Below are positions 1 through 5,221 of a stretch of DNA of 7,867 nucleotides, one piece after another; position 1 is the first letter of the stretch, and the number at the start of each line of letters is the position of its first letter. The stretch is taken from the NCBI GenBank assembly GCA_035573655.1, contig DATMAC010000271.1, positions 1 through 7,867 on the forward strand. The letters are read 5' to 3'. A program made the position numbers and the translations under genes. The stretch is from Thermoflexus sp035573655. Lineage in GTDB: Bacteria; Chloroflexota; Anaerolineae; Thermoflexales; Thermoflexaceae. The notes beneath the pieces were generated by a model. That model worked only from the letters and a program-made list of their open reading frames with translations. It had not been told where the DNA came from and ran no database searches.

Positions 1-1
1 T

Positions 2-365
2 GTCTTTCCCGCCAATCGGCTTCCGTGGACCCCCGCAGCGGCATAGCGCGTCGCCATCACGTCCACGAAAACACCTTGCAGAAGGCCATCCGCACTGCGG
101 CACAGGCGACCGGCATCCCCAAGCGGGTCACCCCCACACCCTCCGCCACTCCTTCGCCACCCACCTCTTGGCGGCTGGCTACGACATCTGCACCGTCCAG
201 GAACTCCTCGGCCACAAGGACGTGCACACCACGATGCTCTACACCCATGTCCTCCAGCGCGGCGGCGAGGAGTCCTACCCCCCATATCCCTCCTCCCCCC
301 AGCCCTTTGGGCCGTGGGGAGGAGGAATAAAGGAGGGTGAGATCCTTCCCCACTCGCAGGGTTAG
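2..365 (+). pseudogene. intI: integron-type tyrosine recombinase, 3' fragment with two frameshifts
   Basis: This is the C-terminal catalytic part of a site-specific recombinase of the integron integrase type; the 5' part lies outside the window. Reading across frames gives VFPANRL, then SVDPRSG..RRHHVHE, the insertion region typical of IntI proteins, then the catalytic core. In the core I see HTLRH (second catalytic Arg with its His), LLGHKD (His) and YTHV (nucleophile Tyr). Two single-base losses break it. One is near base 22, where a T is missing from a T run (frame 2 to frame 1). The other is near 131-136, where a C is missing from a C run (to frame 3). Both are homopolymer contractions, so sequencing error is possible as well as true decay. 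After VLQRGG the usual short IntI tail is replaced by translation of a palindromic repeat (289-325), with the stop at 363-365. In a usual integron the attI site and cassettes would lie beyond the 5' end, left of this window. Confidence 0.85.
289..325. repeat. type A palindrome, copy 1 (in the 3' end of intI)
   Basis: The left arm at 289-298 (CCTCCTCCCC) is perfectly complementary to 316-325. An inner hairpin pairs GCCC (302-305) with GGGC (309-312). The element overlaps the last codons of the broken integrase and supplies its proline/glycine-rich tail. It shares the CT-rich left arm, the small inner GCCC/GGGC hairpin and the GA-rich right arm with the copies near 1346, 2705, 3010 and 7800. 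Confidence 0.7.
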
Positions 366-419
366 GTAGTTACCAAAAAATGAGGTAATTTTCATCCTCA
401 TAATAGTCTGCGAACACAC

Positions 420-481
420 TCCTCACAATGGGGTTTTCCGCAAAATTTCTTGCGGATTTCCGAAAGGGGATCTTGTGAGGA
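420..481. other. nested inverted repeat between intI and the response regulator
   Basis: Nine-base outer arms (420-428, TCCTCACAA, and 473-481, TTGTGAGGA) enclose a second perfect pair, CCGCAA (438-443) and TTGCGG (450-455), around a six-base loop. Unlike the other palindromes here it is AT-rich inside. It lies in the 232-base spacer 366-597, which holds no gene I can support. A smaller inverted pair, ATGAGG (380-385) and CCTCAT (396-401), lies just upstream. An operator pair or a transcript 3' structure are both possible. Confidence 0.5.
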
Positions 482-597
482 TACCATGGGGGAGAATGCA
501 AGCAATGGCCTCATCCCAGGAACGCGGCGATTTTCCGCCTTCGAGAAGGTGAGACTGCAGGTCGGGGAAAAAGCTACCCCTGGCCTCGCCCATAGGG

Positions 598-1248
598 TCA
601 GAGGAGCGATTCTACGTCCATCGGGGACTTCGGGAGCCAGCCTCGCCGGATGGCCTCCTGGACGGCAGCGGCACGGTTGCTCACCCCCAGCCGTTGGAAG
701 ATTTGGCTCAGATGATGCTCCACGGTCCGGGTCGATAGCCCTATGTGCTTCGCGATCGCTGCGTTGGTCCACCCCGCAGCCACCAGGGTCAGGATCTCCT
801 GCTCACGTTTCGTGAGCCCCTCGCCCCCCTGTGCAGAGACCGTCCGTGCCCTTGCCAGCACCTCGGGGCTGAAGACGGTGACGCCTTGGACCACGCTGCG
901 CACCGCCGCGGCGATCGTCTCTAGCCCTTCATGCTTAACGAGATAACCCTCGACGCCGATGGCCAGGGCCTCCCGCACGAGAGCCTCGTCCTCGTAAGCG
1001 CTCAGAAGGAGAATACGAATGGGAAGCCCGCGGCGCCGGATCTCGCGGGCCAGGGCCAACCCGTCCCGACGAGGGAGACGAATGTCCAGGATGGCCACCT
1101 CGGGTTGGAATCGTTCGAGCAAGGCAAGGGCCGTCTCGCCATCGCCCGCCTCGCCGATCACCTCGAAGTCGGGGAAGGTGCTCAGGAGGGCCCGCAGACC
1201 CAGCCGTAGCGTCGGATGGTCATCGGCCAGCAGTACCCGGATGGGCAT
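598..1248 (-). CDS. NarL/FixJ-family two-component response regulator
   Basis: This 216-residue protein should be a DNA-binding transcription regulator switched by phosphorylation. The N-terminal receiver domain (about 1-120) has the acidic pair D9-D10, the phospho-acceptor D55 in ILDIRLP, the switch Ser S83 and the conserved K105 in GYLVKHE. The C-terminal LuxR-type helix-turn-helix (about 143-205) starts LTKREQEIL and carries the recognition segment LSTRTVEHHLSQIFQRLGV. Length and domain order are normal for the family. The ATG at 1246-1248 is preceded by GGAGG (1257-1261, minus strand) at 8 bases, and the next upstream ATG runs into a stop. No sensor kinase is in the window, so the partner and signal are unknown. 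A 229-base gap with palindromes separates it from rplY, so it probably has its own transcription unit; I found no convincing promoter. Confidence 0.95.
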   Translation of the reverse strand: MPIRVLLADDHPTLRLGLRALLSTFPDFEVIGEAGDGETALALLERFQPEVAILDIRLPRRDGLALAREIRRRGLPIRILLLSAYEDEALVREALAIGVEGYLVKHEGLETIAAAVRSVVQGVTVFSPEVLARARTVSAQGGEGLTKREQEILTLVAAGWTNAAIAKHIGLSTRTVEHHLSQIFQRLGVSNRAAAVQEAIRRGWLPKSPMDVESLL

Positions 1249-1324
1249 AGCTTATGCCTCCATTCATCCACCTCCGCACGATCAAAGGGCGGGGCCCGAT
1301 CCGGATTAGGATCACAGCCTCCTT

Positions 1325-1382
1325 CAGCGCCCCCAAAGATTGCTTCTTCCTACGACCCATAGGGCTATGGAGACAGAGGAAG
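1325..1382. repeat. type A palindrome, copy 2, with a reversed type B flank
   Basis: The outer arms CTTCCT (1346-1351) and AGGAAG (1377-1382) surround a perfect core, CCATAG (1357-1362) and CTATGG (1365-1370). To the left, 1325-1340 (CAGCGCCCCCAAAGAT) resembles the reverse complement of the sequence following the palindrome at the right end of the window (7851-7867). This copy therefore seems to carry a reversed piece of the type B flank. It lies in the spacer between rplY and the response regulator. Confidence 0.5.
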
Positions 1383-1412
1383 GGAGGCTCTTTTCATGTG
1401 GAATGTCCGGAT

Positions 1413-1441
1413 GGTGCGGGGCGCCTTTAACGCCCCGCACC
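1413..1441. terminator. perfect 11-bp hairpin downstream of rplY
   Basis: GGTGCGGGGCG (1413-1423) and CGCCCCGCACC (1431-1441) are exact complements around a 7-base loop. The hairpin starts 36 bases beyond the rplY stop on the minus strand, a position that suits a terminator or a 3' end stabiliser. There is no T run after the stem on either strand, so it is not a standard intrinsic terminator. Confidence 0.4.
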
Positions 1442-1477
1442 GCAGCGGGATTCAAGCAGGCAATAAAACGATGGCCC

Positions 1478-2131
1478 CTACTCTTCCTCCTCTTCTTCCT
1501 CCGCCTTCTTTCCTCGGCCGATGACCTCCACCTCCGGGGCTTCCGCCGGTATCGCCGCCTCCTCCACCGCCTCCACCTCTGGCGCCGTCACCAAGGCGAT
1601 CAACTCGTCAGGGTCGCTGACCACGGTGATGCCAGGAGGCACTTGGAGATCCCGTACGTAAATCGCTGCGTCCACCCGATCCAGGACGCTCAAATCCACG
1701 GTGATGGCCTCGATGAGATCCTGCGGAAGGCACTCGATCTCCACATGGGTGAGCCCGTGCACCAGGACACCCTCTCCCCGCTCCACGGCCGGCGAAGCGC
1801 CGGTGAAGACCACGGGGACTTCCACCCGGATCTTCTCGGTCATCTCCACCGCCTGGAAATCGACATGGAGGATCTGGCGCCGGATCGGCTCCCGCTGCAC
1901 CTCGCGGATCAGCGCGAGATAGGTCTCGCCATCCACCTGAAGGGTGATCAGACGGGCGCCACCGCGAGCCTGGGCCAGGACCCGTTGGAATTCCTTGCTT
2001 TCAACTTGGAGGGGGAACGGCTGAATATGCCGTCCGTAGAGCACCGCCGGGATCCACCCCTGACGGCGAAGGGCTTTCACCTGCTTCCCCACCACCGTGC
2101 GTACCTTCGCATTCAACACCAGCTCCGCCAT
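1478..2131 (-). CDS. rplY: 50S ribosomal protein L25 / general stress protein Ctc
   Basis: This 217-residue protein binds 5S rRNA in the large ribosomal subunit. The N-terminal L25 domain (about 1-90) has the family pattern VGKQVKALRRQGWIPAVLYG and HVDFQAV. The C-terminal TL5/Ctc domain (about 95-185) includes VPVVFTG.SPAVERGEGVL and LPQDLIEAI.VDLS.L. It is the long two-domain form, unlike the short E. coli protein. It ends in a flexible tail rich in Glu and Ala that closes with a run of seven Glu. The ATG at 2129-2131 has a GAGGTG ribosome binding site 6 bases upstream on the minus strand. The next gene upstream on the same strand ends 76 bases away, so cotranscription is plausible. A perfect hairpin follows the stop. 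Confidence 0.96.
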   Translation of the reverse strand: MAELVLNAKVRTVVGKQVKALRRQGWIPAVLYGRHIQPFPLQVESKEFQRVLAQARGGARLITLQVDGETYLALIREVQREPIRRQILHVDFQAVEMTEKIRVEVPVVFTGASPAVERGEGVLVHGLTHVEIECLPQDLIEAITVDLSVLDRVDAAIYVRDLQVPPGITVVSDPDELIALVTAPEVEAVEEAAIPAEAPEVEVIGRGKKAEEEEEEE

Positions 2132-2207
2132 CGCTTCACCTCTTCAGGGAAATGTTCTTATTAGGGACAAAGCGGGTCGCCGGAAGGCAGTTCCCATTCT
2201 AGAATTA

Positions 2208-2627
2208 TCACCGGGATCGCCTCAGATGCCACCCCAGGAGCACACCGAGAATGAAGCCCACCAATAACCCGGCCCAGGAGACTGAATGCCATGGGGCCTT
2301 CCCCTCCACTGAATAGGCCAGGACCAGACCGACGCGTCCTCCTTCCATTTTGGCCGAGCGAGCGATCACCACCCCCGCCTGGCTTTCCCGAAGGATGGCT
2401 TCCCGCGGAAGGGCCAGGCCGACCGCCCCCTGCTGAAGTTCCAACTGCACGCTTCGGGCGATCCCCAGCGCCGAGCTTTGCGCATGGATCCGGTTCGCTG
2501 CCAGATGGGAGATCACCGCGTTCGTACAGATCGCCTCGTTCGCGATCAGAGATCCCAGCCGGACGCCGGAGAGATGAACCACCTTGGCCCCAGAGGCCTC
2601 CACAGCCGGTTGTTCCACTGAGTTCAT
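2208..2627 (-). CDS. small tail-anchored repeat protein, unknown function
   Basis: I do not recognise this 139-residue protein. Residues about 50-110 form four loose repeats of 14-16 residues: QSSALGIARSVQLEL, QQGAVGLALPREAILR, ESQAGVVIARSAKMEG and GRVGLVLAYSVEGK. They share a small residue, G, a hydrophobic residue and A/L, and weaker copies may extend back to about residue 20. The pattern suggests a beta-solenoid. One hydrophobic segment (about 118-134, WAGLLVGFILGVLLGW) followed by HLRRSR ends the protein. With no signal peptide it is probably tail-anchored, with the repeats in the cytoplasm. I chose the ATG at 2625-2627 because GGAAAGAGG (minus strand, 2634-2642) sits 6 bases upstream; an in-frame GTG at 2649-2651 would add 8 residues but has a poorer site. 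It lies upstream of rplY on the same strand and behind a promoter with a foldable leader. Confidence 0.75.
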   Translation of the reverse strand: MNSVEQPAVEASGAKVVHLSGVRLGSLIANEAICTNAVISHLAANRIHAQSSALGIARSVQLELQQGAVGLALPREAILRESQAGVVIARSAKMEGGRVGLVLAYSVEGKAPWHSVSWAGLLVGFILGVLLGWHLRRSR

Positions 2628-2818
2628 GCTATGCCTCTTTCCGGAATCCACGAAGGTTAAAGACCACGCTTGCCGGCCCCGCTCATCCGAATCTTGAACT
2701 CCCCCTTTCCTGTGGACCTTCGGGTCATAGAGAGGGAAAGCGGCTTGCCCGGCACAGGGGGAAGGCCAGGACGAGAAGTCAAGCCGCTCGTTGGTCTGAA
2801 GTCCAACAGCAAAGCGTG
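2628..2818 (-). promoter_or_regulatory. structured 5' leader of the tail-anchored protein gene
   Basis: A minus-strand transcript from the promoter at 2825-2852 would start near 2818 and give a leader of about 190 bases. Read 5' to 3' it offers three abutting stems. The first is GTTGG/CCAAC (2803-2807 with 2790-2794). The second is a 9-bp stem (2780-2788 with 2739-2747) continued, after a 9-base bulge, by CCTGGC/GCCGGG (2765-2770 with 2748-2753) and an 11-base pyrimidine loop. The third is the type A palindrome at 2705-2740. The inner part of stem two has a G-U pair only if the minus strand is the RNA; the plus-strand RNA would have a C-A mismatch. No known riboswitch consensus is recognised. 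Confidence 0.4.
2705..2740. repeat. type A palindrome, copy 3
   Basis: The outer arms CTTTCC (2705-2710) and GGAAAG (2735-2740) enclose an inner hairpin, GACC (2715-2718) with GGTC (2723-2726). The layout of a CT-rich arm, a small variable hairpin, a purine-rich stretch and a GA-rich arm matches the copies at 1346 and 3010. It lies inside the leader of the minus-strand gene that starts at 2627. Confidence 0.5.
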
Positions 2819-2824
2819 AGGGAT

Positions 2825-2852
2825 TTTATAATAGAGAAGCAGTAATCGTCAA
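2825..2852 (-). promoter_or_regulatory. sigma-70-like promoter for the minus-strand genes
   Basis: On the minus strand TTGACG (2847-2852) is followed after 16 bases by TATAAA (2825-2830). This matches the bacterial housekeeping consensus well in a GC-rich setting and points at the gene starting at 2627 and then rplY. TATAAT also reads on the plus strand at 2827-2832, but without a fitting -35 box. Confidence 0.55.
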
Positions 2853-3009
2853 GGAGCGCTCGTTTGATCTATCTCCTCCGTTGCTCCCGCAACGCAGAGC
2901 CCAGTAGAATATCCAAACAGTTGCCCAAGCTGACAGGTAACTCTTCAGCCCGGTTCCATCTCTGCTCGGAGCTCTCGTGAGGAGGCAGAGGGGCGCCCAC
3001 CCCCTTGAT
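2853..3009. other. spacer with no gene seen
   Basis: This is the rest of the 515-base divergent spacer between the minus-strand and plus-strand gene blocks. I see no credible coding region or RNA gene. The only local structure is a 6-bp hairpin, CGTTGC (2879-2884) with GCAACG (2889-2894). No clear promoter for the downstream ybaK gene was found here. Confidence 0.4.
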
Positions 3010-3048
3010 CCTCCCTCCTCACAGCCCAATAGGCTGTGGACAGGGGGA
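3010..3048. repeat. type A palindrome, copy 4
   Basis: A perfect 7-bp hairpin, CACAGCC (3020-3026) with GGCTGTG (3032-3038), is flanked by the CT-rich CCTCCCTCCT (3010-3019) and the purine-rich GACAGGGGGA. The same ten-base CCTCCCTCCT begins the copy near 7791. A type B palindrome follows at once, forming an A-B unit. Confidence 0.6.
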
Positions 3049-3054
3049 TAAAAT

Positions 3055-3101
3055 TTTATGGGCCGAGCCGCGCGCCTTCGGCGCGCGGCTCGGCCCATAA
3101 A
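3055..3101. repeat. type B palindrome, copy 1
   Basis: This is a perfect 22-bp stem (3055-3076 with 3080-3101) around a three-base TTC loop. The central 37 bases (3060-3096) are identical to 4790-4826. The outer arms, TTTAT/ATAAA here, differ from copy 2, yet both copies pair fully. The flanks are also shared: GGGGATAAAA upstream and AAAGCCCCCAGATGG downstream. A short T-rich stretch lies beyond the stem only on the minus strand. Confidence 0.9.
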
Positions 3102-3166
3102 GCCCCCAGATGGCGTGAGGACGGCGGAATCGTTACTCTATCGTAGAGACCCCTAGGAGGCCATCG

Positions 3167-3691
3167 GTGACGGTTCGTGGCCCTCAGGAGGTGCAAACGT
3201 TCCTGGATCACCATTTGCCTGGAACGAGGGTCCATGTTCTGGATCGAAGCACGGCGACGGCGGTGGAAGCGGCGGCAGCGGTGGGGTGCCCGCTGGGCGC
3301 GATCGTCAAATCCCTTCTCTTCCTGGCCGATGAGGATCCCCGCCTGGTGCTGGTGGCCGGGGATCGCAAAGCCGACCAGCGCCTCTTGGCTGCCTTATGG
3401 GGGATCTCTCGTAAACGCATTCGGATCGCCGACCCGGAAACCGTGGTGCGGGTGACCGGCTATGAGATCGGTGGGGTGCCGCCGGTGGCCCACGCGACGG
3501 CCCTTGAGATCTGGATCGACGCCTCCCTGGCCCGTTACGAAACCCTTTGGGCAGCGGCAGGCGCCCGCAACGCGCTGTTTCCTGTCTCTTTTGCAGATCT
3601 GGTGCGGATCACAGGTGGCAGGGTGGCCGAGTTCACGACGGAGGCAACCCCTGAGGGATCGCAAGGATCATGGCCGGGGGCAGGAGGTTAG
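3167..3691 (+). CDS. ybaK: YbaK/EbsC-family aminoacyl-tRNA deacylase
   Basis: This 174-residue cytoplasmic protein is of the YbaK/ProX type, which hydrolyses wrongly charged tRNA (in the best-known members Cys-tRNA-Pro or Ala-tRNA-Pro). Conserved features are IVKSLLF with the key lysine K48, the glycine/proline motif GYEIGGVPPVAH (98-109) and AAGARN (130-135). The domain fills about residues 5-158, and a short Gly/Ser/Pro-rich end follows. The GTG start at 3167 is supported by AGGAGG (3155-3160) six bases upstream. The exact tRNA substrate cannot be read from sequence. It precedes tsaD by 72 bases on the same strand, and no promoter or terminator is evident between them, so the two tRNA-quality genes may be cotranscribed. 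Confidence 0.92.
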   Translation: MTVRGPQEVQTFLDHHLPGTRVHVLDRSTATAVEAAAAVGCPLGAIVKSLLFLADEDPRLVLVAGDRKADQRLLAALWGISRKRIRIADPETVVRVTGYEIGGVPPVAHATALEIWIDASLARYETLWAAAGARNALFPVSFADLVRITGGRVAEFTTEATPEGSQGSWPGAGG

Positions 3692-3763
3692 GCGGCCACC
3701 CTAATCCGTGACGAGGATCTTTTCACTCCTAGAAGTTCTGCTCTCCTCCGGAGATGGGGTTCA

Positions 3764-4768
3764 ATGCGGATCCTGGCGATTGAGACTTCGTGTGACGAAA
3801 CAGCGGCGGCTGTGGTAGAAGACGGACGCATCCTGCTCGGCCACGTGGTGGCCTCTCAAGCTGCCTTCCATGCGAAATACGGTGGCATCTTCCCCGAGAT
3901 CGCTGCTCGAATGCACGTTGAAGCCATCGTCCCGGTGACCCGCGAGGCGATCGCGCAAGCCGGCGGGTCATGGGAGGACATCGATGCGATCGCAGTGACC
4001 TACGGGCCGGGGCTGCCAGGTTCTCTGGTTGTGGGCGTGAGCTTCGCCAAGGCCCTCGCCTTCGCCCGTCGGAAGCCGCTGATCGCCGTGAATCACCTGG
4101 AAGGCCATCTCTACGCCCACCGCCTCCGCGTGGAGGGGAACCCCCCGGAGGATCTCCCGTTTCCATTTATTGCGTTGATCGTCTCCGGCGGCCATACCGA
4201 GCTGATCTGGGTTCGGGATCTCTTGGATCATCGCCGTGTGGGGTGGACGATCGATGACGCGGCGGGGGAGGCGTTTGATAAAGTGGCCCGTCTCCTGGGC
4301 TTGGGGTTCCCCGGCGGACCGGCGATTGAGCGGGTCGCCCAGGAGGGGGATCCCAGCGCATTTCAGCTTCCCGCCCTTCCGAAGGTGGATGATCCCCTCT
4401 GGTTTAGTTTCAGCGGGCTCAAAACAGCGGTCCTTCGAATTGTGGAGCAACTCGATGGCCGATCGCTCCCGGTAGCGGATCTGGCGGCCTCCTTTCAGGC
4501 CGCCGTCATCGAACAGTTGGTCGTGAAAACGCTGGAGGCCCTGCGCCGCTACGAGGCCCGGGCCATCCTGATCTCCGGCGGCGTCTCTGCCAACCGGCGG
4601 CTCCGGGAGGAAATGGCCCGCCGTGCCCCGGTCCCGGTCTATGTTCCGCCCCCATGGCTATGCACGGACAACGCCGCTATGATCGGCGCCGCCGCTGACC
4701 TGCGCGCCCGCGCCGGCCATTTCGCATCGCTGGATTTGGATGTAGATCCGGATGCGAAGATCGGATGA
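3764..4768 (+). CDS. tsaD: tRNA N6-adenosine threonylcarbamoyltransferase TsaD
   Basis: TsaD transfers the threonylcarbamoyl group to A37 of ANN-decoding tRNAs, making t6A, in the cytoplasm with TsaB and TsaE. The 334 residues match the family's usual length. The N-terminal phosphate loop reads ILAIETSCDETAAAVV. The metal ligands are visible: H111 and H115 in NHLEGHLYAH and D302 in CTDNAAMI. Further motifs are SGGHTEL (141-147), DDAAGEAFDK (164-173) and GGVSAN (272-277). No key residue is missing. The ATG at 3764 has only a modest ribosome binding site (GGAG at 3750-3753, 10 bases away); an ATG at 3754 is out of frame. TsaB and TsaE are not in the window. A long type B palindrome begins 15 bases after the stop. 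Confidence 0.98.
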   Translation: MRILAIETSCDETAAAVVEDGRILLGHVVASQAAFHAKYGGIFPEIAARMHVEAIVPVTREAIAQAGGSWEDIDAIAVTYGPGLPGSLVVGVSFAKALAFARRKPLIAVNHLEGHLYAHRLRVEGNPPEDLPFPFIALIVSGGHTELIWVRDLLDHRRVGWTIDDAAGEAFDKVARLLGLGFPGGPAIERVAQEGDPSAFQLPALPKVDDPLWFSFSGLKTAVLRIVEQLDGRSLPVADLAASFQAAVIEQLVVKTLEALRRYEARAILISGGVSANRRLREEMARRAPVPVYVPPPWLCTDNAAMIGAAADLRARAGHFASLDLDVDPDAKIG

Positions 4769-4783
4769 GCGGGGATGAAAAAT

Positions 4784-4832
4784 GTTTTGGGGCCGAGCCG
4801 CGCGCCTTCGGCGCGCGGCTCGGCCCCAAAAC
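4784..4832. repeat. type B palindrome, copy 2 (after tsaD)
   Basis: This is a perfect 23-bp stem (4784-4806 with 4810-4832) around a TTC loop, starting 15 bases after the tsaD stop. Its 37-base core (4790-4826) equals that of copy 1, while the outer arms are GTTTTG/CAAAAC. The flanks GGGGATGAAAA and AAAACCCCCAGAAGG resemble copy 1. It could end or protect the tsaD transcript, but the T-rich stretch (ATTTTT) follows the stem only on the minus strand, where no gene is aimed at it. Confidence 0.9.
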
Positions 4833-4993
4833 CCCCAGAAGGAAACCACCGATATCCGTATGGGCATCGTGTGAGAACGGCTGAATAATTACGAACATTG
4901 AAAAGCCCTAGGAGAGAAGAAGAGGGACTGGACCGGAGGCCCCGGGCCCAGCCCTCGAAAACCCCGCATTTCAAAGCGGTAGAGGCGAAATAG
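4833..4993. other. spacer with one imperfect hairpin, no gene seen
   Basis: No coding or RNA gene is supported here. GAGGG-CTGG (4922-4931, with one bulged A) pairs with CCAG-CCCTC (4948-4956), and a short CCGC/GCGG pair (4964-4967 with 4976-4979) follows. The structure lies just upstream of the moeA promoter. Confidence 0.4.
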
Positions 4994-5022
4994 TTGACAG
5001 ACCTGCCCTCCCCCGCTACACT
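4994..5022 (+). promoter_or_regulatory. strong sigma-70-like promoter for moeA
   Basis: TTGACA (4994-4999), the exact -35 consensus, is followed by a 17-base spacer and TACACT (5017-5022). Transcription would begin near 5029 and leave a leader of about 190 bases before the moeA ATG. This is the best promoter match in the window. Confidence 0.75.
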
Positions 5023-5029
5023 AAATCCG

Positions 5030-5221
5030 GCACGCTGAAATAAAACGCCACCCCGCAAGGCTGTCGATCGAATGATCAATCCTGGAGATGGCAACCTCGA
5101 ATTCCGTAATCGCGCCTTCTTCCACATGAGAAGCACCCAATTCCCACAAGGTGCTGCACAAACCGTTCGATGGAGCACCCTTCTCTAATAAAGAAGGAGG
5201 CAATCAAGGAGCCAACCCGCT
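5030..5221 (+). promoter_or_regulatory. moeA leader with competing stem-loops
   Basis: Five short segments can pair only with a neighbour: CTTCT (5116-5120) with AGAAG (5129-5133); AGCACC (5132-5137) with GGTGCT (5150-5155); GGTGCT with a second AGCACC (5174-5179); and CCTTCT (5179-5184) with AGAAGG (5192-5197). The last hairpin would cover the AAGGAGG at 5194-5200. A second ribosome binding site, AAGGAG (5206-5211), lies 10 bases before the ATG. This looks like an attenuator or translation switch, but the pairings are only 5-6 bp and no known Moco riboswitch consensus is recognised. Confidence 0.35.

Noticed and set aside
361..367. GTTAGGT, matching the integron core-site pattern GTTRRRY, right after the integrase fragment
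   Set aside because: The pattern is so loose that about fifteen matches are expected by chance over both strands of the window. It lies at the 3' side of intI, where attI is not usually found, and no partner core site or attC-like fold is visible nearby.
562..598. Possible intrinsic terminator after the response regulator on the minus strand (CCCT/AGGG stem followed by five Ts)
   Set aside because: The stem is only four base pairs with a 12-base loop, too weak to call.
450..815. Plus-strand open frame over the end of the response regulator
   Set aside because: Most of it is antisense to a clear gene and its product has no recognisable pattern.
2291..2845. 184-codon plus-strand open frame
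   Set aside because: It lies antisense to the better supported minus-strand gene, is low-complexity (Pro, Arg, Ser) and has no ribosome binding site or recognisable domain.
2826..3098. Minus-strand open frame beginning GRAARRRRAARP, with a near-identical stretch in another at about 4658-4867
   Set aside because: The similar peptides are translations of the two type B palindromes, not evidence of related genes.
2652..5221. tRNA genes or a CRISPR array in the two long spacers
   Set aside because: I found no cloverleaf-compatible T-arm with a matching acceptor stem and no regularly spaced direct repeats; the repeats present are palindromes at irregular spacing.
5030..5221. Moco, T-box or other known riboswitch in the moeA leader
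   Set aside because: No conserved consensus segments of those classes could be recognised, so only the competing stems are reported.
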